DNA from: Ignavibacteriota bacterium
GTDB taxonomy: Bacteria > Bacteroidota > Ignavibacteria > UBA10030
Reading direction: 5' to 3'
Length of the DNA: 33,864 nucleotides
NCBI GenBank assembly: GCA_003142575.1
Contig: PLMS01000110.1
Span: forward strand, 11,577-45,440
Shown: in pieces, positions 17,139-24,701 of the stretch
Layout: the number at the start of each line of letters is the position of its first letter
Numbering within the stretch: the stretch's first letter is position 1
Notes under the pieces: model-generated
Databases searched by the model: none
What the model was told of the DNA's origin: nothing
What the model saw: the letters and a program-made list of their open reading frames with translations, nothing else
Position numbers and translations under genes: made by a program

Positions 17139-17813
17139 TTATCCGCGATTCAATCCTGCAAATTCAGCACGCACGCGGTCGGTAAGAATGGATTCAAATA
17201 ACAATTTATTAGATATTTCAAGCGCGTGCTCTAAATCGATATTCATCCGCTCTTTCCAAGTATCGCCTTCGCTGTCAACCCGCAGCAGGAGCGCTGTCGC
17301 GCTCGACCAGAGTATAATGGCAACTTCAACCGGATTGAGATCCGAACGAAAAGCACCCTCTTCCATTCCGCGCCTCAATAATCCAATCATCAAATCCCAC
17401 ATTTTCCTGCTTTCCACACTGCATGCCTGCCTCATCTCTTCCGACACCTGTTTGTGAAATTGTGGCGCCTGTAAAAAATGAAACATTCGAAAAAAACTCC
17501 GATGAGAGTGAAAGAAATTTTTATAGGTATCGCCAAACTTCGCTAACTTTTGAACAGAAGTATCATTTGAAGAAACGATGGGTTCATAAATTTTGTAAAG
17601 CACTTCCATGCCGCGCATCATCACAGCAAGATACATGTCCTCCTTGCTCTTGTAGTAAAGATACAGTGTCCCTTTGCTCAACTCTGCCGCTTCGGCAATT
17701 TCATCCATTGTAGCTGTTGTAAGTCCTTTTTCAAAAAAGAGTTTCTGTGCTGCATCGAGAATCTCCTCTTTTCTATGCTCTTTTTCGCGTTCTTTTCGCT
17801 CTGTTATACCCAC
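17139..17813 (-). CDS. TetR/AcrR-family repressor of the efflux operon
   Basis: The 224-residue protein most likely starts at a GTG (17811-17813), preceded by AAAGGTG. The N-terminal DNA-binding domain (about 10-60) is a clear TetR helix-turn-helix: EEILDAAQKLFFEKGLTTAT, then MDEIAEAAELSKGTLYLYYKSKEDMY. The rest is an all-helical ligand-binding domain. It is the first gene of the operon that also encodes the channel, adaptor and pump. It therefore probably represses its own promoter and is released by a pump substrate. The operator-like dyad at 17833-17845 lies just before its start. The inducer is unknown. Confidence 0.94.
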   Translation of the reverse strand: MGITERKEREKEHRKEEILDAAQKLFFEKGLTTATMDEIAEAAELSKGTLYLYYKSKEDMYLAVMMRGMEVLYKIYEPIVSSNDTSVQKLAKFGDTYKNFFHSHRSFFRMFHFLQAPQFHKQVSEEMRQACSVESRKMWDLMIGLLRRGMEEGAFRSDLNPVEVAIILWSSATALLLRVDSEGDTWKERMNIDLEHALEISNKLLFESILTDRVRAEFAGLNRG

Positions 17814-17832
17814 TTTATCACCTTTTAATTAC

Positions 17833-17845
17833 TGACTCGTAGTCA
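17833..17845. promoter_or_regulatory. Putative TetR operator dyad
   Basis: TGACT-CGT-AGTCA is a perfect 5-bp-arm inverted repeat lying just downstream of the -10 box and before the tetR start. A related half-site, CTGACTCATT on the minus strand, occurs at about 17921-17930, upstream of the -35. This arrangement fits autorepression. Confidence 0.55.
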
Positions 17846-17858
17846 TTTACTACAATAT

Positions 17859-17887
17859 AGTATAATAAAAGTTGCGATTCAATTCAA
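17859..17887 (-). promoter_or_regulatory. Promoter of the tetR-efflux operon
   Basis: On the minus strand, TTGAAT (17887-17882) and TATACT (17864-17859) are separated by exactly 17 bp. The match to sigma70 consensus is good, and the start point would be near 17852, about 40 bp before the GTG. Confidence 0.65.
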
Positions 17888-18024
17888 CTATTTTTTTGTT
17901 AAGATTTTATAATGAGTCAGAAATAATATCTAATCTTCAAATCAATAAGCTATTACTAAAATACTATAGGAAGGCAGAAATGTTGCAGGAATTTCGGCGA
18001 TTGGAGAGGAATTATCGGTAGATA

Positions 18025-18061
18025 ACTAAAAAAGGACATGATGTTTTGACCATGTCCTTTT
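18025..18061 (-). terminator. Terminator of the nfnAB-like operon
   Basis: An 11-bp perfect stem (AAAAGGACATG 18030-18040, CATGTCCTTTT 18051-18061) with a 10-nt loop is followed on the minus strand by a T-run. It lies 20 bp past the stop of the oxidoreductase gene. Confidence 0.9.
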
Positions 18062-18082
18062 GACTTAAAGAAAGAGTGAAAT

Positions 18083-19513
18083 TTATTGCTTTTTCTTCTG
18101 AAGATACAGATGAATTTCATTCGCAGCAATCTTCCCATCGCGCATCGCAAGAATCACAGTTGCCCCGCCGCGAGAAAGATCACCGCCTGCAAAAATTCCT
18201 TCTCTGCTAGTGCGTTGAACATCGTCTGCAACGACGACGCCTTTCCGCCCGGTCTTTAAACCGGGAGTTGTCGATTGGATGATAGGATTGGGCGATTGTC
18301 CAACAGCTTCAATAACATTTTGCACTTCCACAACAAATTTCGGTTCGCTGGATGGAACGGGTTTACGGCGTCCCGACTCGTCGGGATCACCAAGTTCCAT
18401 TTTCTGGCATTCGATGCCGCATACACTTCCGTTTTGATCGCCAAGAATACGAGTCGGATTTGTCAGCATCATGAATTCAATACCCTCTTCCTCTGCATGA
18501 TGAACTTCTTCCGCACGTGCAGGCATTTCTGTGCGTGAGCGGCGATAGATCAAATATGCATGTTCCGCACCAAGACGTTTTGATGTGCGTACTGCATCCA
18601 TAGCTGTGTTGCCCCCGCCGATCACTGCGACACTTTTCCCGACTTTAATCGGTGTATCGTATTCAGGAAATTTATATGCCTTCATTAGATTAACGCGTGT
18701 GAGGAATTCATTCGCCGAGTAAACACCATTGAAACTCTCGCCGGGAATTCCCATAAACTGCGGGGTGCCTGCGCCAGTCCCGAGGAATATTGCATTGAAG
18801 CCCCACTCTTCTAAAAACTCATCGATGGTCGCTGTGCGTCCAACCAGGAAATTCGTTTCAATTTTTACGCCTAATGCCTTGATGCGCTCGGCTTCCAAAT
18901 CAAGAATAGTGCGTGGAAGGCGAAACTCCGGAATACCGTATCTGAGCACTCCACCAACTGCATGGAGCGCTTCAAAGATCGTCACTTGATAGCCGAGCTT
19001 CGCTAGCTCAGCGGCGCATGTCAAACCAGCCGGACCTGAACCGACGATTGCAATTTTCTCAGAGCGATGCTCTTTAATAATCGGCGGAGAAAACAAATTA
19101 TGCTTTAATTCATAATCTGCTACGAATCGTTCTAATTTCCCGATTGCTACAGGATCATGTTTTTTCCCAAGCGTACAGACCAGCTCGCATTGCTCTTCCT
19201 GAGGACACACACGGCCGCAAATTGCCGGTAGATAATTTGATTCCCTGATTTTGTTGACAGCCCCCACATAGTCTTTCTGATAGACCAATTGAACAAAGGA
19301 ACGAATATCGATATTAACCGGGCATCCTTCCTGGCAAACAGGGTTCTGACATTCGAGACAACGAGCCGCTTCGAGCAAAGCTCTTTCCTCATCTACTCCA
19401 AACGACACTTCGGTGAAATTGCGGTTTCGTTCATCTGGCTGCTGCTCGAGAGAAGATTGTCGCGGAATTTTCATTCTCTCGGAGGGTTTCATTTTATTCA
19501 CGTTGATCTTCAT
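18083..19513 (-). CDS. nfnB: NfnB/GltD-like FAD-dependent oxidoreductase (large subunit of ferredoxin:NADP oxidoreductase)
   Basis: The 476-residue protein starts at ATG 19513, which has a GGAGGG site and a 4-bp ATGA overlap with the upstream gene. The N-terminus is a cysteine-rich Fe-S domain (CLECQNPVCQEGCPV, then CGRVCPQEEQCELVC). Two Rossmann motifs follow: IAIVGSGPAGLTCAAEL for FAD and VAVIGGGNTAMDAVR for NADP(H). It ends in the family C-terminus GGDLSRGGATVILAMRDGKIAANEI. The sequence type is shared by the glutamate synthase small subunit and NfnB. The partner gene encodes an FNR-like NfnA subunit and no glutamate synthase large subunit is near. An NfnAB complex, which couples ferredoxin, NADH and NADPH by electron bifurcation, is therefore the better call. 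Sulfide dehydrogenase (SudA) is a closely related alternative. Confidence 0.85.
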   Translation of the reverse strand: MKINVNKMKPSERMKIPRQSSLEQQPDERNRNFTEVSFGVDEERALLEAARCLECQNPVCQEGCPVNIDIRSFVQLVYQKDYVGAVNKIRESNYLPAICGRVCPQEEQCELVCTLGKKHDPVAIGKLERFVADYELKHNLFSPPIIKEHRSEKIAIVGSGPAGLTCAAELAKLGYQVTIFEALHAVGGVLRYGIPEFRLPRTILDLEAERIKALGVKIETNFLVGRTATIDEFLEEWGFNAIFLGTGAGTPQFMGIPGESFNGVYSANEFLTRVNLMKAYKFPEYDTPIKVGKSVAVIGGGNTAMDAVRTSKRLGAEHAYLIYRRSRTEMPARAEEVHHAEEEGIEFMMLTNPTRILGDQNGSVCGIECQKMELGDPDESGRRKPVPSSEPKFVVEVQNVIEAVGQSPNPIIQSTTPGLKTGRKGVVVADDVQRTSREGIFAGGDLSRGGATVILAMRDGKIAANEIHLYLQKKKQ

Positions 19514-20364
19514 GCCATACCCTCCCGTTTGCAAACGTGAGGTTCTTCTGTGAATCGGTCAACTGATATTTTTTCCATTTCAGTATAGCTTCGATTGCGC
19601 AAGAGCATTTCGTCGAAATCTACTTCATGCCCTTCAAACTCCGGGCCATCAACACATGCAAATTTCATCTGACCATTCACCGAAACGCGACAGCCTCCGC
19701 ACATTCCTGTGCCATCTACCATCACGGCATTTAAGCTCACAACTGTTCGCACATTATATGGTCTTGTAAGATTGGACACCGCCTTCATCATGGGCAATGG
19801 ACCAATAGCGTAGACCAGGTTAATTCCAAGATTGGTATCGAGTAATTCCTTGAGCTGATCTGTTACAAATCCTTTACGTTTGTATGAACCGTCATCCGTT
19901 GTGATATATAATGTATCAGAGACTTGTTGCATTTCTTTTTCGAGAATCACCAACTCCTTAGACCGGGCACCAATAATCGTGTAAATTGTATTCCCTGCTT
20001 CCTTTAATGCCTTTGTTATCGGATACAATTCTGCAGTGCCAACACCACCGCCTATACAGGCAATCGTTTTTCCTGTTTCGATTGGCGTAGGATTCCCCAA
20101 TGGACCCATAAGATCCATGATGTACCCTCCGGCATTTTTCAACGCGAGCGCTTTTGTGGTTTTACCAATGGCTTGAACTATTAAAGTAACAGTGCCCTCT
20201 TTGATATTGCTGTCAACCAATGTGAGCGGAATACGCTCGCCTGTTTCTTCCACACGAATGATGACGAAATTGCCCGCTTTCCGTTTTCGCGCTACATATG
20301 GCGCCTCAATTACATATTTTGTAATTGTCGGTGCCAGAATTTCTTTTTGAATAATCCGATACAC
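19510..20364 (-). CDS. nfnA: NfnA/SudB-like FNR-type subunit (FAD and [2Fe-2S])
   Basis: The 284-residue protein probably starts with GTG at 20364, with AAGGAG seven bases upstream. The N-terminal half is a ferredoxin-reductase-type flavin barrel (ending GERIPLTLVDSNIKEGTVTLIVQ). The middle is a nucleotide-binding segment (TIACIGGGVGTAELYPITKAL). The C-terminal part has the iron-sulfur motif GMCGGCRVSVNG with a further cysteine 11 residues after CGGC, then the family segment VDGPEFEGHEVDFDEML. This matches NfnA/SudB and related PyrK-like subunits. Its stop overlaps the next gene's start by 4 bp, so the two subunits are co-translated. Confidence 0.87.
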   Translation of the reverse strand: MYRIIQKEILAPTITKYVIEAPYVARKRKAGNFVIIRVEETGERIPLTLVDSNIKEGTVTLIVQAIGKTTKALALKNAGGYIMDLMGPLGNPTPIETGKTIACIGGGVGTAELYPITKALKEAGNTIYTIIGARSKELVILEKEMQQVSDTLYITTDDGSYKRKGFVTDQLKELLDTNLGINLVYAIGPLPMMKAVSNLTRPYNVRTVVSLNAVMVDGTGMCGGCRVSVNGQMKFACVDGPEFEGHEVDFDEMLLRNRSYTEMEKISVDRFTEEPHVCKREGMA

Positions 20365-20598
20365 AACAACTCCTTCATTTTTTTCATTGAACTAGAGATG
20401 CATCTTTATGTCTTCAACCTTTATGCCGCTTTTTACGAACAGGTGTCTGTCAAAATCTCTGTCAGTTAGCCTTCTTTAATATAATTTACCGGGAGATCTT
20501 CTCAAATACTATACACTGCTTCTAACAATTGAGAACGAGAGTGCGAAAATAATCTTGCCTTTGCGTACACAATTCGATATCTTGATGTAGCTACAGTA

Positions 20599-20622
20599 AG
20601 CCTGTTATGCAAATAACGGGCT
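20599..20622 (+). other. Stable hairpin with GCAA tetraloop upstream of tRNA-His
   Basis: AGCCTGTTAT pairs with ATAACGGGCT (10 bp, one G-U) around a GCAA (GNRA-type) loop, then a T-rich tail. It lies 17 bp before tRNA-His. The surrounding 20365-20638 carries no gene that I can see. It could be a terminator of an unseen transcript or a leader/processing element of the tRNA transcript. Confidence 0.45.
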
Positions 20623-20638
20623 TTGTTGTCTATTTCAT

Positions 20639-20716
20639 GGTGGCCATAGTTCAGTTGGTTAGAACGCCAGGTTGTGGCCCTGGAGGTCGTGGGTTCAAAT
20701 CCCACTGGTCACCCCA
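20639..20716 (+). tRNA. tRNA-His (anticodon GTG)
   Basis: The acceptor GTGGCCA pairs with TGGTCAC (one G-U). The anticodon stem CCAGG/CCTGG holds loop TTGTGGC, giving anticodon GTG. An extra G precedes position 1 (20639) and faces C73, the tRNA-His identity element. The CCA end is encoded (20714-20716), unlike the other two tRNAs here. Confidence 0.97.
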
Positions 20717-20823
20717 AGTGCATTGAGTGATTTGCGATTTGATGAGTATGTGATTGTGTGTAGAGATGACTTTTCTTTTTCTTCCAATCATTAAATCGTC
20801 AATCAGAAAATCTACAATGATCC

Positions 20824-20896
20824 GCCCCTATCGTCTAGAGGCCTAGGACACGGGCTTTTCAAGCCTGGAACACGAGTTCGAATCTCGTTGGGGGCA
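20824..20896 (+). tRNA. tRNA-Glu (anticodon TTC)
   Basis: The acceptor GCCCCTA pairs with TGGGGGC (one G-U). The anticodon stem CGGGC/GCCTG holds loop TTTTCAA, giving anticodon TTC. The T arm is ACGAG-TTCGAAT-CTCGT. CCA is not encoded. The remnants downstream suggest its 3' end served as an integration site. Confidence 0.96.
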
Positions 20897-20921
20897 CAGG
20901 GTTTTATCATCTTCCTTCTTA

Positions 20922-20945
20922 TCTGCTAACACTTCTGCTAACACT
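20922..20945 (+). repeat. Exact 12-bp tandem duplication
   Basis: TCTGCTAACACT occurs twice in a row (20922-20933, 20934-20945), between tRNA-Glu and the integrase remnant. It could be a slippage product or part of an old integration site. Confidence 0.6.
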
Positions 20946-20963
20946 TTTTTGCAGGAGTGCATC

Positions 20964-21092
20964 ATGCCTTCTCTCATTCAGCGCTCAAATGGCATTTATT
21001 ATTTTATTACCTCCATCAATGGCGTACGTCCATACAGTGCTCTCGGTTATCGATCATCGAAAGAATTTATAGACGATTGTAAAATCGAATAA
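20964..21092 (+). pseudogene. Chimeric remnant: integrase N-terminus joined to IS3-type transposase C-terminus
   Basis: A 42-codon frame starts at ATG 20964 with a GCAGGAG ribosome-site-like stretch. Its first ~20 residues (MPSLIQRSNGIYYFITSING) look like the N-terminus of tRNA-targeting tyrosine recombinases. The rest (RPYSALGYRSSKEF) is the conserved C-terminal motif of IS3-family OrfB transposases. The domain switch occurs near base 21028. The likely history is an integrase gene beside tRNA-Glu that was interrupted by an IS3 element, with deletion of everything between. The product would have no catalytic domain. Both identifications rest on short motifs. Confidence 0.6.
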
Positions 21093-21217
21093 GTATCCGA
21101 AGCATAAACAAAATATTAATAACTTTCTCATTCAAACTGGATCAAAGATGGGGAGCAGTATATTTGTACTTTTCACTAAGTTCACAATGGATTGCTTTTT
21201 CGGGGGGACATGTCACT
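21093..21217 (+). mobile_element. Possible 3' end of a decayed IS3-family element
   Basis: Directly after the transposase C-terminus the sequence has two loosely similar stretches (TTTCTCATTCAAACTGGATC and TTTTCACTAAGTTCACAATG), each leading into a G-run (GGGGAGCA; CGGGGGGACA). This resembles the repeated terminal sites of IS3 elements. No left end is present and the exact boundary is uncertain. Confidence 0.35.
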
Positions 21218-21264
21218 ATGGCATCAAATGTATACTGCTTTGGCTTAACCGTCCCTCAGCTAAG

Positions 21265-21369
21265 ATATTATCCGGAACGAGTGGCGGTGTATTCTATTCA
21301 ACTGACAACGGGTCTCATTGGAGCACAGCCAACTCAGGACTCACCAACACAACTGTATTGTCAAACTTA
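21265..21369 (+). pseudogene. Fragment of a BNR/beta-propeller repeat protein
   Basis: About 35 codons read ILSGTSGGVFYSTDNGSH, then WSTANSGLTNTTVLSNL. This is a single blade of the Asp-box (sialidase/Ycf48-like) propeller repeats common in secreted proteins of this bacterial group. It has no start, signal peptide or further blades and runs into the 3' end of the opposite-strand hydrolase gene. It is a remnant of a lost gene. Confidence 0.55.
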
Positions 21370-21379
21370 CACAGCGAAC

Positions 21380-24300
21380 CTATCTTGCATTATACGACGC
21401 CAGGATGCGGCCGTTCTTTCCGATAAGAAGCAACGCTGCTCTTCCGGGTGCGAGTTTCACCCGGAAATCTTCACCGCTCAGCTTATCACGAAATGTCACA
21501 GGAGCAGTGCCTGCGCTTTCAGATGTTAGAACATACAATGTTGCATCTGGTAATTGTGTCGGACAGATTAATATTCCGGGATCTTCACATGAAGTTTCAT
21601 ACACGGCGCCGACTCCCGCACGTTTCATTGCATACTTATAGATGCGTCCGACTTCATCAAGTTGATCTGCTAACTCGAGCGGCAGTGCGGAGTAAAGTAT
21701 TCGACCTGCACCGTACGAGAATTCAATGAAAGTCCTGTCGTCTTTCAGCACACCGCGCTCTCCATAAGTTATTCTATCGCCGGAATAACTCAAATGTATT
21801 GCGCCTGCCGGAGATTTTATTTCTACTTCACGTGTTGTCAATGCTGCTGAGGTATATTCTATGTTCCAATCTTTTATCCTGTCAGGAATCGAAACCCAAT
21901 GTTCGTCTGCATCAATTTTTCCGGAAATGAGAAGCGTCGCTCCTGCTTTTACTTTTCGCATAAGAATATTCCACGCATCTTGATTGAACACCCATGGGGC
22001 AGGAACGATAATTAACTTTACATCAGGCATTTGTGAAAGTTGATATTCACCGACAACAAATGCTGTTGCACGTGCGTGATGATACAACGCCCGTACAGCG
22101 TTTTGTTGAACAGCGAGTCCCCAGCTTCCGAAGACCGAGAGCTGTAATGACTGAGGAAGCACTAATGCGACATCGGGTAATTTCGTTTCGGTTGCATACG
22201 CCTGAGCATCTCGTGCGAAGGAAGCAATCCCTTTTATGACATTCATCCATTGTTTCTGGGAGCCGTCGCGACGTAGGAGACCATACGTATCGCTTCTTGT
22301 CCAGTCCCATTGCAATACACCTGTGTTAGCGGCAAAGCCGAGTGCTAACTTTCTTTCTAACAACGGCATTCCCTGAAGATCATCCCATCGCCAGGATCCG
22401 TCCATTGACCAAACAGGCTGTGGTCCGGTTTCACCGATGAGATTCGGTTTGATCAAACATTTTGCGGCGACAGAACTCCAGAGAAGTGCATCATCGCGCC
22501 ACCAAGTGTGATTCACGGTGTAGTTTACATGGGATTCTGCCCAGAATTGGTTCAAGACACGGTCAGCTACACCGCCTTCATCCTGTCCGACTGTGACTGC
22601 TTGTCGTGCCCCGGTTGCATGGATTGCATAGATAATTGTATCGACCCAATGACGGAATGACTCCTGTGCAAATAGATTGTAGTCAACCGCGTGCACCGTA
22701 CGAAAATTTCCGGAGCGTACTAATTCAAGATCATTAAAAGAAGGAAGTGGTACTTTATCGAATGCACCAAACTCGGTAGTTGGAATGCGCCATCCCTGTG
22801 CAAGTTTATCGAAAGTTGTGTATCGTTTTTCCAGCCAATGGTGCCAGGCGTTTAATTCAACGGGATCACCATTCGGCGAATTTCCTTTCCAGATTCGTTT
22901 GGGATTGGAATAACTCGGTTCATTGATGAGATCGAAACTCAGGAATGGTACATTTCGAAACCGGGAAACTATTGTCTGTACGTAGGTGATCTGCGATTCA
23001 ATTGCGACCGGATCCAGATAGGGATTGGATCCTGGTCCCAACAGATCTCCTTCCTGTCCTGGTCCGGCTTCCATTTCATTTTGTGGATTGAAGGCAAAGA
23101 AAGTAAACACTACTTGCATGTGATGCCGCGCTGCTGCACAAAGGTACGCCTCGATGGCGTTCAGCAAGCGTTCTTCCGCCGTCCCGGTTACCAAGTCTAA
23201 ATAGCGCGCACGATTAAGCCAGATGCCAGTACGCACGGCAGTAATACCCTGCCGTTCCATCTCTGCAAAGTCCTTTTCCCAGCCCCAAGCATTTCCGCCG
23301 AGACTGCCTCCGACAAAAAAGTTGGATGTGTAGGGATCGGTTGAAAAATAATTTGTTCCGACCATTAAATATGGTTTTTTCCCGATACGGAAATAATCAC
23401 GCTCTGCTCCGAGCGGTTCACCTGAATGTAACAGGACCGAATCGCGGACTGATAATCCGGATGTGTATCGTTCGAAGATTGTGTCTCCAATACTTAATGT
23501 TGCCCTAACTCTATACAGTCCGGGATTATTCAATGGTTGTTTAATATTAATCTCTTCGTGTAGAGAATTGCTGCAGTTCATCGTCCGCGCGGCAAGAATA
23601 TTAGAACCGGAAAGTAGTTCAAGGGTTATCTTCGCGGGTGCTCCTGCTCGCAGCACATCGACAATACCCGAAATGTGCTCGCCGGATTCGAGTGTAAGTT
23701 TTTGGAGATCGATCCAGATGCGTATGGCTCCTCGAGATGCGTACATTGCTGCCTGATATATTAAATCAATTCCATTTTTGGAATTCCAAAAACTCGAATC
23801 CGCTTCGAAGCTGAGATACAGACGCCGTTGTCGCGGCAAACCACGGCCAATCAAATCTTCTGCTGATACAGGAGCTGCAAGACGATTGCCAAGCGAATCA
23901 ATCAGGAAACCAAGGCCGCGATATCTTTCGCCGTATCCTGCATTCACAAAAACTCGCTGAGGGTTCAAAGAAATGTCATGGAAGTACGGCGCATCTTCAT
24001 CCCATTGTAAACTCCATGGACCACGCTGTGGCACGGCATACGAATGCAGTATACCGAGATAACGTGCAAAAGTATTTTGCGGATTTTCGATGCGCCAGTT
24101 GGTACTATCCTTATACACAGGGACAAAGAAAGGCCTACCGCCGAGAACGAGCAAATTGCCGCGATTGAGATATAACTGTATTGTGTCCCATGCATCGGCA
24201 GGAAATGCTGAGCCGTACGGAAGTATAAACAGATCGCAATCATCCAAAGAATTTTTCTTCAACAGTTCAGCAAAGCCGATAAATTGCGGATTCAACGGTG

Positions 24301-24442
24301 ACAGCGCCTGTTCGAGCACACGCCTATCGATTCTACTGTTGTCAATAGTAGGAAAGTCTTTTTCATAAAACACTATTGTCTTGCTTAGGACAGTAGAAAT
24401 GTTGATTAGAAAAAAGGCAGCAAATAGAGATACATATCGCAT
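21380..24442 (-). CDS. Large secreted clan-A glycoside hydrolase, candidate exo-mannanase/beta-mannosidase
   Basis: The 1020-residue protein starts at ATG 24442 (GAGGAA site, signal peptide MRYVSLFAAFFLINISTVLS); an upstream ATG at 24472 is less likely. Domains in order are as follows. First is an N-terminal flavodoxin/GATase-like segment (about 20-170; LFILPYGSAFPADAW). Next comes a beta-sandwich region (about 220-330), then a TIM barrel beginning near YLMVGTNYF (about 345). The barrel has acid/base Glu508 in FDLINEPS and probable nucleophile Glu671 in LIGETGPQPVW. A GATase-like beta-galactosidase-trimerisation-type domain (about 790-880; LIIVPAPWVFNQDAW) and a C-terminal beta domain complete it. 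The barrel is GH5/GH2/GH42-like, but I cannot assign a family. Context suggests action on beta-mannan or its oligosaccharides. Confidence 0.75.
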   Translation of the reverse strand: MRYVSLFAAFFLINISTVLSKTIVFYEKDFPTIDNSRIDRRVLEQALSPLNPQFIGFAELLKKNSLDDCDLFILPYGSAFPADAWDTIQLYLNRGNLLVLGGRPFFVPVYKDSTNWRIENPQNTFARYLGILHSYAVPQRGPWSLQWDEDAPYFHDISLNPQRVFVNAGYGERYRGLGFLIDSLGNRLAAPVSAEDLIGRGLPRQRRLYLSFEADSSFWNSKNGIDLIYQAAMYASRGAIRIWIDLQKLTLESGEHISGIVDVLRAGAPAKITLELLSGSNILAARTMNCSNSLHEEINIKQPLNNPGLYRVRATLSIGDTIFERYTSGLSVRDSVLLHSGEPLGAERDYFRIGKKPYLMVGTNYFSTDPYTSNFFVGGSLGGNAWGWEKDFAEMERQGITAVRTGIWLNRARYLDLVTGTAEERLLNAIEAYLCAAARHHMQVVFTFFAFNPQNEMEAGPGQEGDLLGPGSNPYLDPVAIESQITYVQTIVSRFRNVPFLSFDLINEPSYSNPKRIWKGNSPNGDPVELNAWHHWLEKRYTTFDKLAQGWRIPTTEFGAFDKVPLPSFNDLELVRSGNFRTVHAVDYNLFAQESFRHWVDTIIYAIHATGARQAVTVGQDEGGVADRVLNQFWAESHVNYTVNHTWWRDDALLWSSVAAKCLIKPNLIGETGPQPVWSMDGSWRWDDLQGMPLLERKLALGFAANTGVLQWDWTRSDTYGLLRRDGSQKQWMNVIKGIASFARDAQAYATETKLPDVALVLPQSLQLSVFGSWGLAVQQNAVRALYHHARATAFVVGEYQLSQMPDVKLIIVPAPWVFNQDAWNILMRKVKAGATLLISGKIDADEHWVSIPDRIKDWNIEYTSAALTTREVEIKSPAGAIHLSYSGDRITYGERGVLKDDRTFIEFSYGAGRILYSALPLELADQLDEVGRIYKYAMKRAGVGAVYETSCEDPGILICPTQLPDATLYVLTSESAGTAPVTFRDKLSGEDFRVKLAPGRAALLLIGKNGRILASYNAR

Positions 24443-24640
24443 AAAGTATTCCTCTATAGCAAGAGACATCAAATGATGTAACGCAAATCGTAATGTACAA
24501 AATTAAGATAGCGAATAAATTAAATAACTCCAATCTAAGAATGTTCGGATACAATGAGGAAAATGAAATTATACGCATGTTTAAAATGTTCTGTGCTTAG
24601 TATATACAACAAGCCAGAAAATGAAATAACGATTCCTATA

Positions 24641-24669
24641 TTGACAATCGCGATGTAACAGAGTATATT
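24641..24669 (+). promoter_or_regulatory. Near-consensus sigma70 promoter of the 608-aa secreted protein
   Basis: TTGACA (24641-24646) and TATATT (24664-24669) are 17 bp apart. The distance from the -10 to the GTG start is about 32 bp. The divergent gene at 24442 must have a separate promoter in the AT-rich stretch 24443-24640, which I could not define. Confidence 0.65.
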
Positions 24670-24701
24670 TCCGACAGAATAATTTCTAAGGAGAAGTAAC
24701 C

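Noticed and set aside
20502-20705. 67-codon minus-strand frame beginning [20 protein letters not shown]
   Set aside because: It is the antisense translation of tRNA-His, a well-known spurious gene prediction.
21148-21426. 92-codon plus-strand frame as an intact gene
   Set aside because: It mixes the putative IS end, a propeller-blade fragment and DNA antisense to the hydrolase gene, so only the blade fragment is meaningful.
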